In this document: positions 7,208 through 14,573 of the stretch, one piece after another
Layout of the letters: each line of letters opens with the position of its first letter
Position numbering within the stretch: position 1 is the stretch's first letter
NCBI GenBank assembly: GCA_041480065.1
Contig: JBGOZF010000072.1
Span: forward strand, 1-22,675
Direction: 5' to 3'
DNA from: Fen-999 sp041480065
GTDB lineage: Bacteria > Pseudomonadota > Gammaproteobacteria > Burkholderiales > Rhodocyclaceae
Length of the DNA stretch: 22,675 bases
Notes under the pieces: generated by a model
The model's database searches: none
What the model was told of the DNA's origin: nothing
What the model saw: only the letters and a program-made list of their open reading frames with translations
Made by a program: the position numbers and the translations under genes

Positions 7208-7465
7208 ATGATCAAGATTACTGAGTCAGTGTTCCATCCGGAGGCTATGCATCGGGTGGCTGCTGTTGAAGTCGAAGCTCGTGCCAACATGGCGGTCGAC
7301 GCCTACGTCGGAAGGCTTCGCAAACTGAAGTCAGAAGGTGTCCAACTCTCGGACCCAGCGAATAGACTGCTCCAGACGGAAGGAAACCAAGCTGGCTCGG
7401 TCACGGCGACGCCGACAGGTGAGATGATAGACGAGATGATCACGGCCGCGGTGGACAGATTTTAG
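7208..7465 (+). CDS. 85-aa protein of unknown function, partner of the phosphoesterase
   Basis: This short soluble protein starts MIKITESVFHPEAMHRVAAVEVEA when the ATG at 7208 is used, which has GGAGG about 10 nt upstream. An in-frame ATG at 7169 would overlap the phosphoesterase gene and has no such site. The product is mostly helical, with Ala- and Glu-rich segments (VEARANMAVDAYVGRLRKLKSEG), and ends GEMIDEMITAAVDRF. I see no known domain. The tight spacing says it is cotranslated with the phosphoesterase and may be an inhibitor or assembly partner; this is inference. Confidence 0.6.
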   Translation: MIKITESVFHPEAMHRVAAVEVEARANMAVDAYVGRLRKLKSEGVQLSDPANRLLQTEGNQAGSVTATPTGEMIDEMITAAVDRF

Positions 7466-7674
7466 CGGCTGAGCAGGCCCGCGCAAAGATGGGGCCATTC
7501 GTTGGCGGCGGAATTTGGCGTCGGCGAATTGGTGACGGGTAGACGAAACAGGGGCCGGCAGGCCCCTGGTGAATTCGAGAGGCTGGGTTGCAGTACCACC
7601 ATCGAGTCCTGGAGAGGAATCAGGATGTTGGTATCCAACAAGAATCGAAGACGCAACGGCAAGGGGACCCCCAA
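7462..7674 (-). pseudogene. Broken PIN-domain gene, N-terminal remnant
   Basis: On the minus strand, from a TTG at 7674, the frame reads RLRFLLDTNILIPLQDSM followed by VVLQPSLSN. This is the typical opening of a PIN-domain ribonuclease with the first catalytic Asp in LLDTN (codon about 7635-7633). Near 7573 the natural continuation moves to the adjacent frame (SN then FTRGLPAPV), so a one-base deletion is likely. The rest of the domain, including the later acidic residues, is missing. There is no ATG, and an in-frame stop lies just upstream of the TTG. It looks like a decayed gene at the island edge. Confidence 0.55.
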
Positions 7675-7682
7675 AGCGTTGA

Positions 7683-7853
7683 TCTACGCAGGCCGATCGC
7701 GAGCCCACAGCCATTGACTACGTTGGCCCGACCACCGGTGCCGCTGGATCAACCCTATTTGGTAGCGCATTCTATGCCCAACAGGCCTATGCGGAGATGT
7801 ATCGTCGGCGTCTGGTGCACATGCATTGCTGTCGTTGGGCGCGCGAGCCCTGA
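7683..7853 (+). pseudogene. C-terminal remnant of an unrecognised gene
   Basis: A stop-to-stop frame on the plus strand encodes TAIDYVGPTTGAAGSTLFGS followed by AFYAQQAYAEMYRRRL and ends HCCRWAREP with TGA at 7851-7853. The composition is strongly protein-like and unlike the random frames around it, but no start codon precedes the conserved-looking part and an in-frame TGA lies at 7680-7682. It is best read as the tail of a gene truncated by the rearrangement that also broke the PIN gene. I do not recognise the family. Confidence 0.35.
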
Positions 7854-8196
7854 CGGGCGGCTCAGGGCACGTAGGGTGAGTAGCGCTTTTGGGTAAGCTG
7901 CCGCTCAGTTCCGTCGGCTCGGGTCATTTCTTGCCGGACGCAATTGAACGGCGGCAATGCGCATCGCTGCTGCCGCTCAACCAGTAAGCCTCCAACGGCC
8001 GTTCAGGCCGATCAGTTGCCTTCGCTGCTGACGAACAGAACGACGGCGTTGCGACGAACGCCGGACGGTCGCCGACGCAGCGTGGCCTCGCGGGCTGCCA
8101 GGAGAGGTTGCAGCTGCCGCGCCTTTCGGGCTACGGCATCACGGCCGCCGACACCCCGCGCATCGTCGAGCTTCGGCTATAGCCACCGGAAGCGCA
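7854..8196. other. Intergenic stretch without visible gene
   Basis: This roughly 340-bp region lies between the relics and the OmpA-family gene. I see no credible gene on either strand and no clear T-tailed terminator after the OmpA stop. It probably marks the junction between island and backbone. Confidence 0.35.
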
Positions 8197-9066
8197 TTAT
8201 GGCCGCTCGACCAATTCGACCCGCCGGTTCTTGGCACGGCCATCGTCGGTTTTGTTGCTCGCCACCGGCGCGTACGAGCCGGCGCCAAAGGACGACAGGC
8301 GCTTCGCGTCGATGCCCATGCGCTGCGTCAGCACCTTGACCACGGCCGCCGCGCGGGCGTTGGAGAGCGCAAGGTTGGCGTCCGGAGTGCCGACGTAGTC
8401 CGTGTGACCGACAACCCAAAGCGTCAGCGCTGGTTTGGTCTGAAGCAGCTTGACCACCTCTTTCAGTGCAGCGTCCGATTCCGGCTTCACGTCTGCCTTG
8501 CCGAAGTCGAAGAAGATTCCAGGCACTTCGACGTGACCAAGCGCGCCCAGGCCTGAGTCCAGCGCGGCGGCATCGGCCGTCACATCCTGCTGCATGGCCT
8601 GTTTGTCGACGATGATGAGCTTGTAACCCTCTCCGCCGTCATGCGCATTGACAAACGCCCAGGTCTCCTTACCGTCCTTTACGAATCGCATGGTGGCCCA
8701 GCGTCCGTGCGAGTCGACGCTCATGATCTGGCCGCCGACTCTCAGTGCGGCGTTCAGGTAGTTCCGTACGATCTGAAGCCCGGAGGGGCGCTCGGTCTTC
8801 GTCGACTCGTCGAAGCCGTACGTGTATTCCGAGTAGCGCCCCTCGACGACCACATTCTCCATGCCTGGTTTGAAGATCGGGAATGTGTGGGCCTTGAAGG
8901 CCGCAGTCTCCACGTCTGCGCTCAGATAGTAGTTCGGCATGCGCGAGAAGAGCGCAGGATCCTTGCCCTTCATGTCGGCATGAACCGCAAAAGCGGCAGT
9001 CGTCTGAAGCATCACGATCGACAGGGCGCACAACAGGCACCAGCGGACAACGCGGACTGCATTCAT
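8197..9066 (-). CDS. OmpA-family protein with peptidoglycan-binding C-terminal domain
   Basis: The protein has 289 aa. Residues 1 to about 30 are a Sec signal peptide (MNAVRVVRWCLLCALSIVML then TTAAFAVHA). The middle part (about 30-175) is a soluble periplasmic domain containing DESTKTERPSGLQIVRNYLN and WAFVNAHDGGEGYKL. The last 110 residues are an OmpA/MotB domain: VPGIFFDFGKADVKPES, VVGHTDYVGTPDANLALSNARA, then KNRRVEL. These motifs bind diaminopimelate of peptidoglycan. The protein lacks the N-terminal beta-barrel of classical OmpA. The start at 9066 is chosen because GGAGG lies 10 nt upstream and it begins the signal peptide directly; an ATG at 9093 would add nine residues before it. It is monocistronic, downstream of hyfI on the same strand with a 117-bp gap. 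Confidence 0.88.
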   Translation of the reverse strand: MNAVRVVRWCLLCALSIVMLQTTAAFAVHADMKGKDPALFSRMPNYYLSADVETAAFKAHTFPIFKPGMENVVVEGRYSEYTYGFDESTKTERPSGLQIVRNYLNAALRVGGQIMSVDSHGRWATMRFVKDGKETWAFVNAHDGGEGYKLIIVDKQAMQQDVTADAAALDSGLGALGHVEVPGIFFDFGKADVKPESDAALKEVVKLLQTKPALTLWVVGHTDYVGTPDANLALSNARAAAVVKVLTQRMGIDAKRLSSFGAGSYAPVASNKTDDGRAKNRRVELVERP

Positions 9067-9132
9067 GATGAGCGGGCCTCCATGGCTAGCCATCCCGTCG
9101 GCATCATCAGAAGACCGGATTGTAGATCAGAA

Positions 9133-9180
9133 GCGCGACTGTTGCGCTTGTCGTGAATGCCGGCCACATATGCCGGCCGG
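9133..9180 (-). terminator. Hairpins after hyfI, possible operon end
   Basis: Just past the hyfI stop on the minus strand, two GCCGGC arms flank a short AT-rich loop, and further on AAGCGC pairs with GCGCTT across 7 nt. Neither is followed by a T-run, so termination by these structures is tentative. Confidence 0.25.
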
Positions 9181-9183
9181 AAT

Positions 9184-9696
9184 TCAGGTGCGGGGGCAGA
9201 TCGCCGCCAGGATGCCCTGCATCAGCGCAACGGGGGTAGGTGGGCAGCCGGGAACGCGCACATCCACCGCGACGACATTGTCGACGGCACCGCAACTGGC
9301 GTAGCTTTCGCCGAAGATGCCGCCGGTGCAGCCGCAGTCGCCCACCGCCACCACCAGCTTGGGATCGGGCGTGCAGTCGTAGGCGATGCGCAGCGCGTTC
9401 TCCATGTTCTTCGTCACCGGACCGGTGACCAGCAACATGTCGGCGTGGCGCGGGCTGGCAACGAACTTGATGCCGCGGCCTTCGATGTTGTAGTAGGGAT
9501 TGTTGAGCGCGTGGATCTCCAGCTCGCAGCCGTTGCACGAGCCGGCATCGACCTCGCGTATGGTCAGCGCACGGCCGAGAATGCCCAGGATTTCGTCGTG
9601 CAGGCGGTCAATCTCCCGCTTGGGGCCGTCGGTCGCTTCGGGCAGCGGCTCGGTCAGGATGCCGGTTCGGAAGATTCGCTTGAGGACGGGGATCAC
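9184..9696 (-). CDS. hyfI: HyfI-like (NuoB/small-subunit) Fe-S protein of an Ehr-type complex
   Basis: The protein has 170 aa and belongs to the NuoB/HycG/HyfI family, which carries the proximal [4Fe-4S] cluster next to the large subunit. All four cluster cysteines are visible: C54 and C57 in SCNGCELE, C121 in GDCGCTGG and C151 in PGCPPTP. The first 40 residues are an amphipathic membrane-edge extension. Translation begins at GTG (9696-9694), overlapping the hyfG stop (GTGA), which shows translational coupling. The cluster is intact although the partner HyfG has lost its Ni-Fe site, so electron transfer through the small subunit may persist, perhaps with a quinone as in complex I. It is the last gene of the operon. 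Confidence 0.9.
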   Translation of the reverse strand: MIPVLKRIFRTGILTEPLPEATDGPKREIDRLHDEILGILGRALTIREVDAGSCNGCELEIHALNNPYYNIEGRGIKFVASPRHADMLLVTGPVTKNMENALRIAYDCTPDPKLVVAVGDCGCTGGIFGESYASCGAVDNVVAVDVRVPGCPPTPVALMQGILAAICPRT

Positions 9697-11261
9697 AGAT
9701 CAGCTCCGCTATACGACAAGTTAAAGGATTTGTTGATCAGCGGAAAGTCCGGAACGATGTCCTTCAACACCGCATGTTCCAGGGCCGGCCAGGCCTGCCA
9801 GGAGGGGTCGTGCGGATGCACGCGGGCAATGCGGCCGCGATCATCGAGTTGCATGCCGACCAGCACTTCGCCGCGCCAGCCCTCGACCACGCCGAGACCG
9901 CCGGCGCCAGGCTTGGGCGCCACTTCGAGCCGCGGCGTGCCGGACGGCAGCTTGCCGGCGATGGTGCGGATCAGGCGCAGGGACTCGAAGATTTCGTCGA
10001 AGCGCACGGCGACCCGCGCCGCGACGTCGCCGCGGTCGTCGCTGGCTGGACGCACGCCGAGGCCGGCGTAGGGAACCGGCGGCTCGTAGCCCTGGCGCCA
10101 GGCGCGGCCATCAAGCAACATGCCAGTGGCGCGCGCCGCCATGCCGGTGAGCGAGAGTTCGCGCGCGAGATCGGCGTCGATGATGCCGGTGGTGAGAAAG
10201 CGATCCTGCAAGCCGGGGTGCTCGTCGTAGATGGTGCGCAGGGTCTTCACTTCGCGGTTCAGCACATTGCACTGTTCGGCGATGTCGGCCAGCGCCTGCG
10301 CGTCGACGTCGACGGCAACACCGCCGGGCACGATGCAGTCCATCATGAAGCGATGGCCGAAGACGCGGCCGTTCAAGCGCAGCCAGTCTTCCTTCAGGCG
10401 CATGAACTGGGTGAGGCCGAAAGCCAGCGCGGCATCGTTGCCGAGCGCGCCGAGATCGCCGAGATGGTTGGCGACGCGCTCACGCTCCAGCATCAGTGCG
10501 CGCAGACCGAGCGCGCGGCTTGGCGGCTCGACGCCGCAAGCGGCCTCGGCGGCGCTGGCGTAGGCCCAGGCATAGGCGCAGGTGGAGTCGCCGGAGATGC
10601 GGCCGACGAGACGCGAACCTTCGGCGAGGTCCATGCCGATGAAGCACTTCTCGACGCCCTTGTGCTGGTAGCCGAGCCGCTGCTCGAGGCGCAGCACGCG
10701 TTCGCCGACGACAGTGAAGCGGAAGTGTCCGGGCTCGATGATGCCGGCGTGGATGGGGCCGACAGGAATCTCGTGCGCGCCTTCCCCGCCCATCTGGACG
10801 AAGGCGTAGTCGCTGGGCGGATTCGGGAAGCCGATGCCTTCGGGCACCGGCGCGGCATCGTGGCGCAGCGGATACCAGTCCTCCGGCCAGGCGCCGTGGC
10901 GCAGCCAGGGCCGTTGATCGCCCCCCGCGAAGCCGATGCCCACCATGTCGCGGGTGGCGCGCTGCATGCGGTTGGCGGCCGGGAAGATGCCGGAGAGATC
11001 CGGATAGGCGGGGTTCTCTGCCGGAAGATCAAGGCTTACCCAGGCATGGCCCTCGTCGAGCGCGAAGGCGCAATACAGCCGGTAGCCGGCGCCCTGTTTT
11101 CTAAGGTCCTCGCCCCAGAGGGCGGCGAGGCGCCCGTCGTGACGGTGAACCGAGATGGCGAAGCGCATCAAATCCTCGCCATCGACGGCGCGGCCGCGCC
11201 ACACCGGCGCGCCGACGCCGTCCTGGGCGGTGAATTCGATGGGTTCGGCGTGGAAGAGCAT
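9693..11261 (-). CDS. hyfG: HyfG/HycE-like large subunit lacking all Ni-Fe cysteines (Ehr type)
   Basis: The protein has 522 aa. An N-terminal NuoC-like domain (about 1-150) is fused to a NuoD/HycE-like large-subunit domain: HFRFTVVGERVLRLEQRLGY, HKGVEK, then LVGRISGDSTCAYAW. In NiFe hydrogenases the motif is RVCGICG; here both cysteines are Ser (about residues 223 and 226). The C-terminal DPCxxC becomes NLSYSGADL, with Ser and Gly at the cysteine positions. No Ni-Fe centre can form, the hallmark of energy-converting hydrogenase-related (Ehr) complexes. The start at 11261 has GGAGG 7 nt upstream, better than the earlier ATG at 11288. The stop overlaps the hyfI GTG. The role is probably quinone- or proton-linked coupling with the membrane subunits; the substrate is unknown. 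Confidence 0.9.
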   Translation of the reverse strand: MLFHAEPIEFTAQDGVGAPVWRGRAVDGEDLMRFAISVHRHDGRLAALWGEDLRKQGAGYRLYCAFALDEGHAWVSLDLPAENPAYPDLSGIFPAANRMQRATRDMVGIGFAGGDQRPWLRHGAWPEDWYPLRHDAAPVPEGIGFPNPPSDYAFVQMGGEGAHEIPVGPIHAGIIEPGHFRFTVVGERVLRLEQRLGYQHKGVEKCFIGMDLAEGSRLVGRISGDSTCAYAWAYASAAEAACGVEPPSRALGLRALMLERERVANHLGDLGALGNDAALAFGLTQFMRLKEDWLRLNGRVFGHRFMMDCIVPGGVAVDVDAQALADIAEQCNVLNREVKTLRTIYDEHPGLQDRFLTTGIIDADLARELSLTGMAARATGMLLDGRAWRQGYEPPVPYAGLGVRPASDDRGDVAARVAVRFDEIFESLRLIRTIAGKLPSGTPRLEVAPKPGAGGLGVVEGWRGEVLVGMQLDDRGRIARVHPHDPSWQAWPALEHAVLKDIVPDFPLINKSFNLSYSGADL

Positions 11262-11298
11262 GGCTATGCCTCCGCCGGGCCGCCCCAAGGAGGCATGC

Positions 11299-11315
11299 GC
11301 CCCCCTGTGGGGGGC
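11299..11315. repeat. GC-rich hairpin between hyfF and hyfG
   Basis: GCCCCCC and GGGGGGC form a perfect 7-bp stem around a TGT loop. Elements of this look, followed by AGCGAGCC, recur between betaproteobacterial genes in my recollection. It may attenuate transcription or protect mRNA between the two genes. Confidence 0.5.
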
Positions 11316-11374
11316 AGCGAGCCGGGTTTGTGACCGAAGGGAATCCCTGTGGGGCGAGCGTGGGGGGCCATCAA

Positions 11375-12826
11375 TCAGCCCAGCATACGCGCGGCTTCAT
11401 GGAACCAGCGCGTGAGGTAAGGAGGAATGTAGAGCCCGAGCATCAGCACGATCGAGAGATGCACGAACACCGGCGTGATGGCGGGCGCATGCGGCAACGG
11501 CTTGGCGTGGGTCTCGCCGAAGACCATCGGCTGCACCTTGCCGAAGATGGCGGCGAACGCGACACCGAGCGCGGTGAGCAGAATGGGCGTCGCCCACGGG
11601 TAGTACTTCATGGCGTGGGTGAGGATCATGAACTCGCTGGCGAAGACGCCGAAGGGCGGCATGCCGAGGATGGCCAGGGTGCCGAGCATCAGGCCCCAGC
11701 CGATCACCGGGTTGATGCGGATGAGGCCGCGGATGTTCTCCATCAACTGCGTGCCGGTCTTCTGCGCGGCGTGGCCGACGGCGAAGAAGATGGCGGACTT
11801 GGTCAGCGAATGCAGCGTCATGTGCAGCAGGCCGGCGAAGTTGGCCACCGGGCCGCCCATGCCGAAGGCGAAGGTGATGATGCCCATGTGCTCGATCGAC
11901 GAGTAGGCGAACATGCGCTTGATGTCCTTCTGCCGCGACAAGAAGAAGGCCGCCATCACCAGGGTCGTCAAACCGAAGCCCATCATCAGGTTGCCTGCGT
12001 AGCCGCCGCGCACCGCGCCGTCGGCCAGCACCTTGCAACGCAAGATCGCATACAGCGCGACGTTGAGCAGCAGACCGGAGAGAACCGCCGACACCGGCGT
12101 CGGACCTTCGGCGTGGGCATCGGGCAGCCAGTTGTGCAGCGGCGCCAGGCCGACCTTGGTGCCGTAGCCGACCAGCAGGAAGATGAACGAGAGCGCCATG
12201 ATGGTCGGCTCGAGTTGGCCCTTGACCTCCACCAGATGCGTCCACAGCAGCGCATTGCCGGTCTCGCCGAGCACGCGCTCGGCCGCGAAGTACAGCAGGA
12301 TGGTGCCGAATAGCGCCTGGGCGATGCCGACGCCGCAGAGGATGAAGTATTTCCAGGCCGCTTCGAGGCTGGCCGGCGTCCGGTACAGCGACACCAGCAA
12401 CACCGTAGTCAGCGTCGCCGCCTCCATCGCCACCCAGAGGATACCCAGGTTGTTGGTGGTCAGCGCCGTCAGCATGGTGAACATGAAGAGCTGGAACATG
12501 CTCTTGTAGAGGCGAACCCGGCGCACGGTGAGCTTGCCGTGCTCGGCTTCGTTCTTCATGTAGGGACTGGAGAAGATGCTGGTAGTGAGGCCGACGAAGG
12601 CCGTCAGCGTGACCAGGAAGACGTTGAGTGAATCGATGAAGAACATCTCGCCGAAAGCCATGCGCGGACCGTGGGCGACGATGTCGACCGTCAGCAGGAC
12701 AGAGGCGAGGAAGGTGCCCCCGCTGGCGATGATGTTGAGGTTCGGCGCCCAGGCCCGCTCGCCCACCACCGTCAGCGCCAGGCCGCTGACCAGGGGGAAC
12801 GCGAGCATGAGGATGAAAAGGTCCAT
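11375..12826 (-). CDS. hyfF: HyfF-like proton-translocating membrane subunit (MrpA/NuoL family)
   Basis: The protein has 483 aa with about 13-14 hydrophobic spans. It shows the antiporter-like core of complex I and hydrogenase-4: WVAMEAATL with Glu at about 135, AWKYF with Lys at about 159, and GYGTKVGLAPLHNWLPDAHA with Lys at about 224, followed by GPTPVSAVLSG. AYSSIEHMG and the later SLTKSAIFF are further family motifs. These charged residues line the proton channel in relatives. The upstream gene hyfE is separated by 128 bp carrying a hairpin repeat, and no good Shine-Dalgarno is visible before the ATG at 12826. It is complete and normal in length. Confidence 0.9.
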   Translation of the reverse strand: MDLFILMLAFPLVSGLALTVVGERAWAPNLNIIASGGTFLASVLLTVDIVAHGPRMAFGEMFFIDSLNVFLVTLTAFVGLTTSIFSSPYMKNEAEHGKLTVRRVRLYKSMFQLFMFTMLTALTTNNLGILWVAMEAATLTTVLLVSLYRTPASLEAAWKYFILCGVGIAQALFGTILLYFAAERVLGETGNALLWTHLVEVKGQLEPTIMALSFIFLLVGYGTKVGLAPLHNWLPDAHAEGPTPVSAVLSGLLLNVALYAILRCKVLADGAVRGGYAGNLMMGFGLTTLVMAAFFLSRQKDIKRMFAYSSIEHMGIITFAFGMGGPVANFAGLLHMTLHSLTKSAIFFAVGHAAQKTGTQLMENIRGLIRINPVIGWGLMLGTLAILGMPPFGVFASEFMILTHAMKYYPWATPILLTALGVAFAAIFGKVQPMVFGETHAKPLPHAPAITPVFVHLSIVLMLGLYIPPYLTRWFHEAARMLG

Positions 12827-12871
12827 GAGTTAGTAGCGCGCTAGGGCGAAAACCTGTTCACCACCAAGGAC

Positions 12872-12928
12872 GCAAAGGACGCCAAGGAAAACCCATCTTG
12901 TATTCACACCTTCCTTTGCGTCCTTTGC
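12872..12928. repeat. Inverted repeat between hyfE and hyfF
   Basis: GCAAAGGACGCCAAGGAA (12872-12889) and TTCCTTTGCGTCCTTTGC (12911-12928) are inverted copies with one mismatch, separated by 21 nt. The arms contain repeats of AAGGACGC. It resembles the CACAAAGGACGCAAAGGA family of intergenic repeats seen in many Proteobacteria. It interrupts an otherwise overlapping operon. Confidence 0.6.
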
Positions 12929-12954
12929 GGTCAATGCCTTTGTCTTGATCCCCA

Positions 12955-13620
12955 TCAATGCTCCTTCAGCCGTTCGAGATGCCGGATGTCGAGGCTGTCG
13001 AACTGCTCGCGGATCTGGAAGAAGAACACGCCGAGGATGATGGCGCCGACCAGCACGTCGAGCGCAATGCCCAGTTCCACCACCATGGGCATGCCGTAGG
13101 TGGCACTGGTGGCGGCGAGGAAGAGCCCGTTCTCCATGGCCAGGAAGCCGACCACCTGCGGAATCGCCTTGGTGCGGGTGATCATCATCAGGAAAGCGAG
13201 CATCACCGTGGCGAGCGCGATGCCCAGCGTGCCGCGGCCGATGGCGTGCGACAGTTGCGAGATCGGTAGCGCGACGTTGAAGGCGATGATCACGAGGCCG
13301 ATGCCGACCAGCATGGTGGTCGGGATGTTGATCAGCGACTCGACGTCCCACTTGACGTAAAGGCGCCGCACCAGCCGATGCAGAATCCAGGGCAACAGGA
13401 TCGCCTTCAGCGCCAGGGTCAGGCCGGCCGACCAGTAGAGGTGGGTCTGGTGAGTAGTGACCGCCACGACCAGCGTCGACAGGCAGAGCGTCAGCCCCTG
13501 GTAGGCAAACAGATTGATCAGCGGCATCACGCGGCGCTGCGCCAGCATCGCGAAGGCCAGCAGCAGGATCACCGAGGCGCAGAGGTTGATCAACTGGGCG
13601 GATAGCGGAATCGTGCTCAT
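12955..13620 (-). CDS. hyfE: HyfE-like membrane subunit
   Basis: The protein has 221 aa with about six hydrophobic spans and is of the HyfE family, related in its C-terminal half to NuoK/MrpC-like proteins. Seen: MSTIPLSAQLINLCASVILL at the start, then FAMLAQRRVMPLINLFAYQG, LALKAILLPWILHR, FLAMENGLFLAA (membrane Glu) and VELGIALDVLVGAIILGV (Glu plus Asp in membrane), ending DIRHLERLKEH. Membrane carboxylates of this kind belong to the proton path in NuoK relatives. Its ATG overlaps the hyfC stop by 4 bp (ATGA), showing coupled translation. Confidence 0.88.
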   Translation of the reverse strand: MSTIPLSAQLINLCASVILLLAFAMLAQRRVMPLINLFAYQGLTLCLSTLVVAVTTHQTHLYWSAGLTLALKAILLPWILHRLVRRLYVKWDVESLINIPTTMLVGIGLVIIAFNVALPISQLSHAIGRGTLGIALATVMLAFLMMITRTKAIPQVVGFLAMENGLFLAATSATYGMPMVVELGIALDVLVGAIILGVFFFQIREQFDSLDIRHLERLKEH

Positions 13621-14573
13621 ACGCGCGTCTCAAGGAGCAAGCGCACCAGGAGCCCCAGCACCGCCAACAGGAAGGCCGTGCTGAGGAATTCCGGCGCGCG
13701 GAAGATGCGCATCTTGGCATTGACCGTTTCGATCATGGCCAACACCACGCCGCCGGCACCGAGCTTCAGCAGCAGCAGCGGAATCGCCGCTACAAGCGCC
13801 GCGAAGCTGTCTCCCGCGGCGATGCCCCAGGGGAAGAACAGCGCCAGCCCGAGGCAGGAATAGCTGTAGAGCTTGAGGCTCGACGCCCACTCGATGAGCG
13901 CCAGGTGGCGGCCCGAGTATTCCAGGATCATCGCCTCGTGGATCATGGTCAACTCGAGGTGAGTCGCCGGATTGTCCACCGGCACGCGCGCGTTCTCGGC
14001 CAGGGAGACGAAAGTGAAGGCGATGCCGGCGAAGGCGAGGCTGGGGTAGATGACGAAGTCGCGATGCGCCAACGTCTCGACGATGGTGGCAATCGACGTC
14101 GACTGCGAGATCATGGCCGTGGTGAAGATGACCATCAGCAGCGCCGGTTCGGCCAGGAAGCCGACCAGCATCTCGCGCCGGCCGCCCAGGGTGCCGAAGG
14201 AAGTGCCGACATCCATCGCCGCCAGCGAAATGAAGATGCGCGCCAGGCCGAACACGCCGACCAGGGCGATGGTGTCGGCCGCCGGCGCGAACGGCAGGTC
14301 GGTCGACAGTGTCGGCACGATGGCCGCCGCCAGCAGCATGCAGCCAAAGACGATGAAGGGCGCGAAGCGGAACAGCGCCGAGGCGCCGTGGGCGATGACG
14401 ACATCCTTGTGAAACAGCTTGTGCAGCATGTAATAGGGCTGCAACAGCGGCGGCGCGGTCCGGCTCTGGAACCAGGCGCGGCACTGGTTCACCCAACCGG
14501 TCAAGAGCGGTGCCAGCACCAGCGCCAGCACGATGGCGAACAACTGCGCGAGCAGTCCTGAAATGCTGATCAT
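13617..14573 (-). CDS. hyfC: HyfC-like membrane subunit (NuoH/HycD family)
   Basis: The protein has 318 aa with about eight membrane spans. Family motifs are RTAPPLLQPYYMLHKLFHKD near the N-terminus, AAMDVGTSFGTLGGRREMLV in the middle, and AENARVPVDNPATHLELTMI then HEAMILEYSGRHLAL, the acidic loop equivalent to the NuoH loop near the quinone site. The start is the ATG at 14573, which overlaps the hyfB stop (ATGA); longer upstream extensions of the frame are only shadow coding over hyfB. It anchors the hydrophilic HyfG/HyfI pair to the membrane arm. Confidence 0.9.
   Translation of the reverse strand: MISISGLLAQLFAIVLALVLAPLLTGWVNQCRAWFQSRTAPPLLQPYYMLHKLFHKDVVIAHGASALFRFAPFIVFGCMLLAAAIVPTLSTDLPFAPAADTIALVGVFGLARIFISLAAMDVGTSFGTLGGRREMLVGFLAEPALLMVIFTTAMISQSTSIATIVETLAHRDFVIYPSLAFAGIAFTFVSLAENARVPVDNPATHLELTMIHEAMILEYSGRHLALIEWASSLKLYSYSCLGLALFFPWGIAAGDSFAALVAAIPLLLLKLGAGGVVLAMIETVNAKMRIFRAPEFLSTAFLLAVLGLLVRLLLETRV

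Noticed and set aside
9774..11333. Long plus-strand reading frame (about 519 codons) opposite hyfG
   Set aside because: Its composition (Ala, Gly, Asp, His-rich, no domain) is that of an antisense shadow in a high-GC gene; hyfG on the minus strand has clear family motifs.
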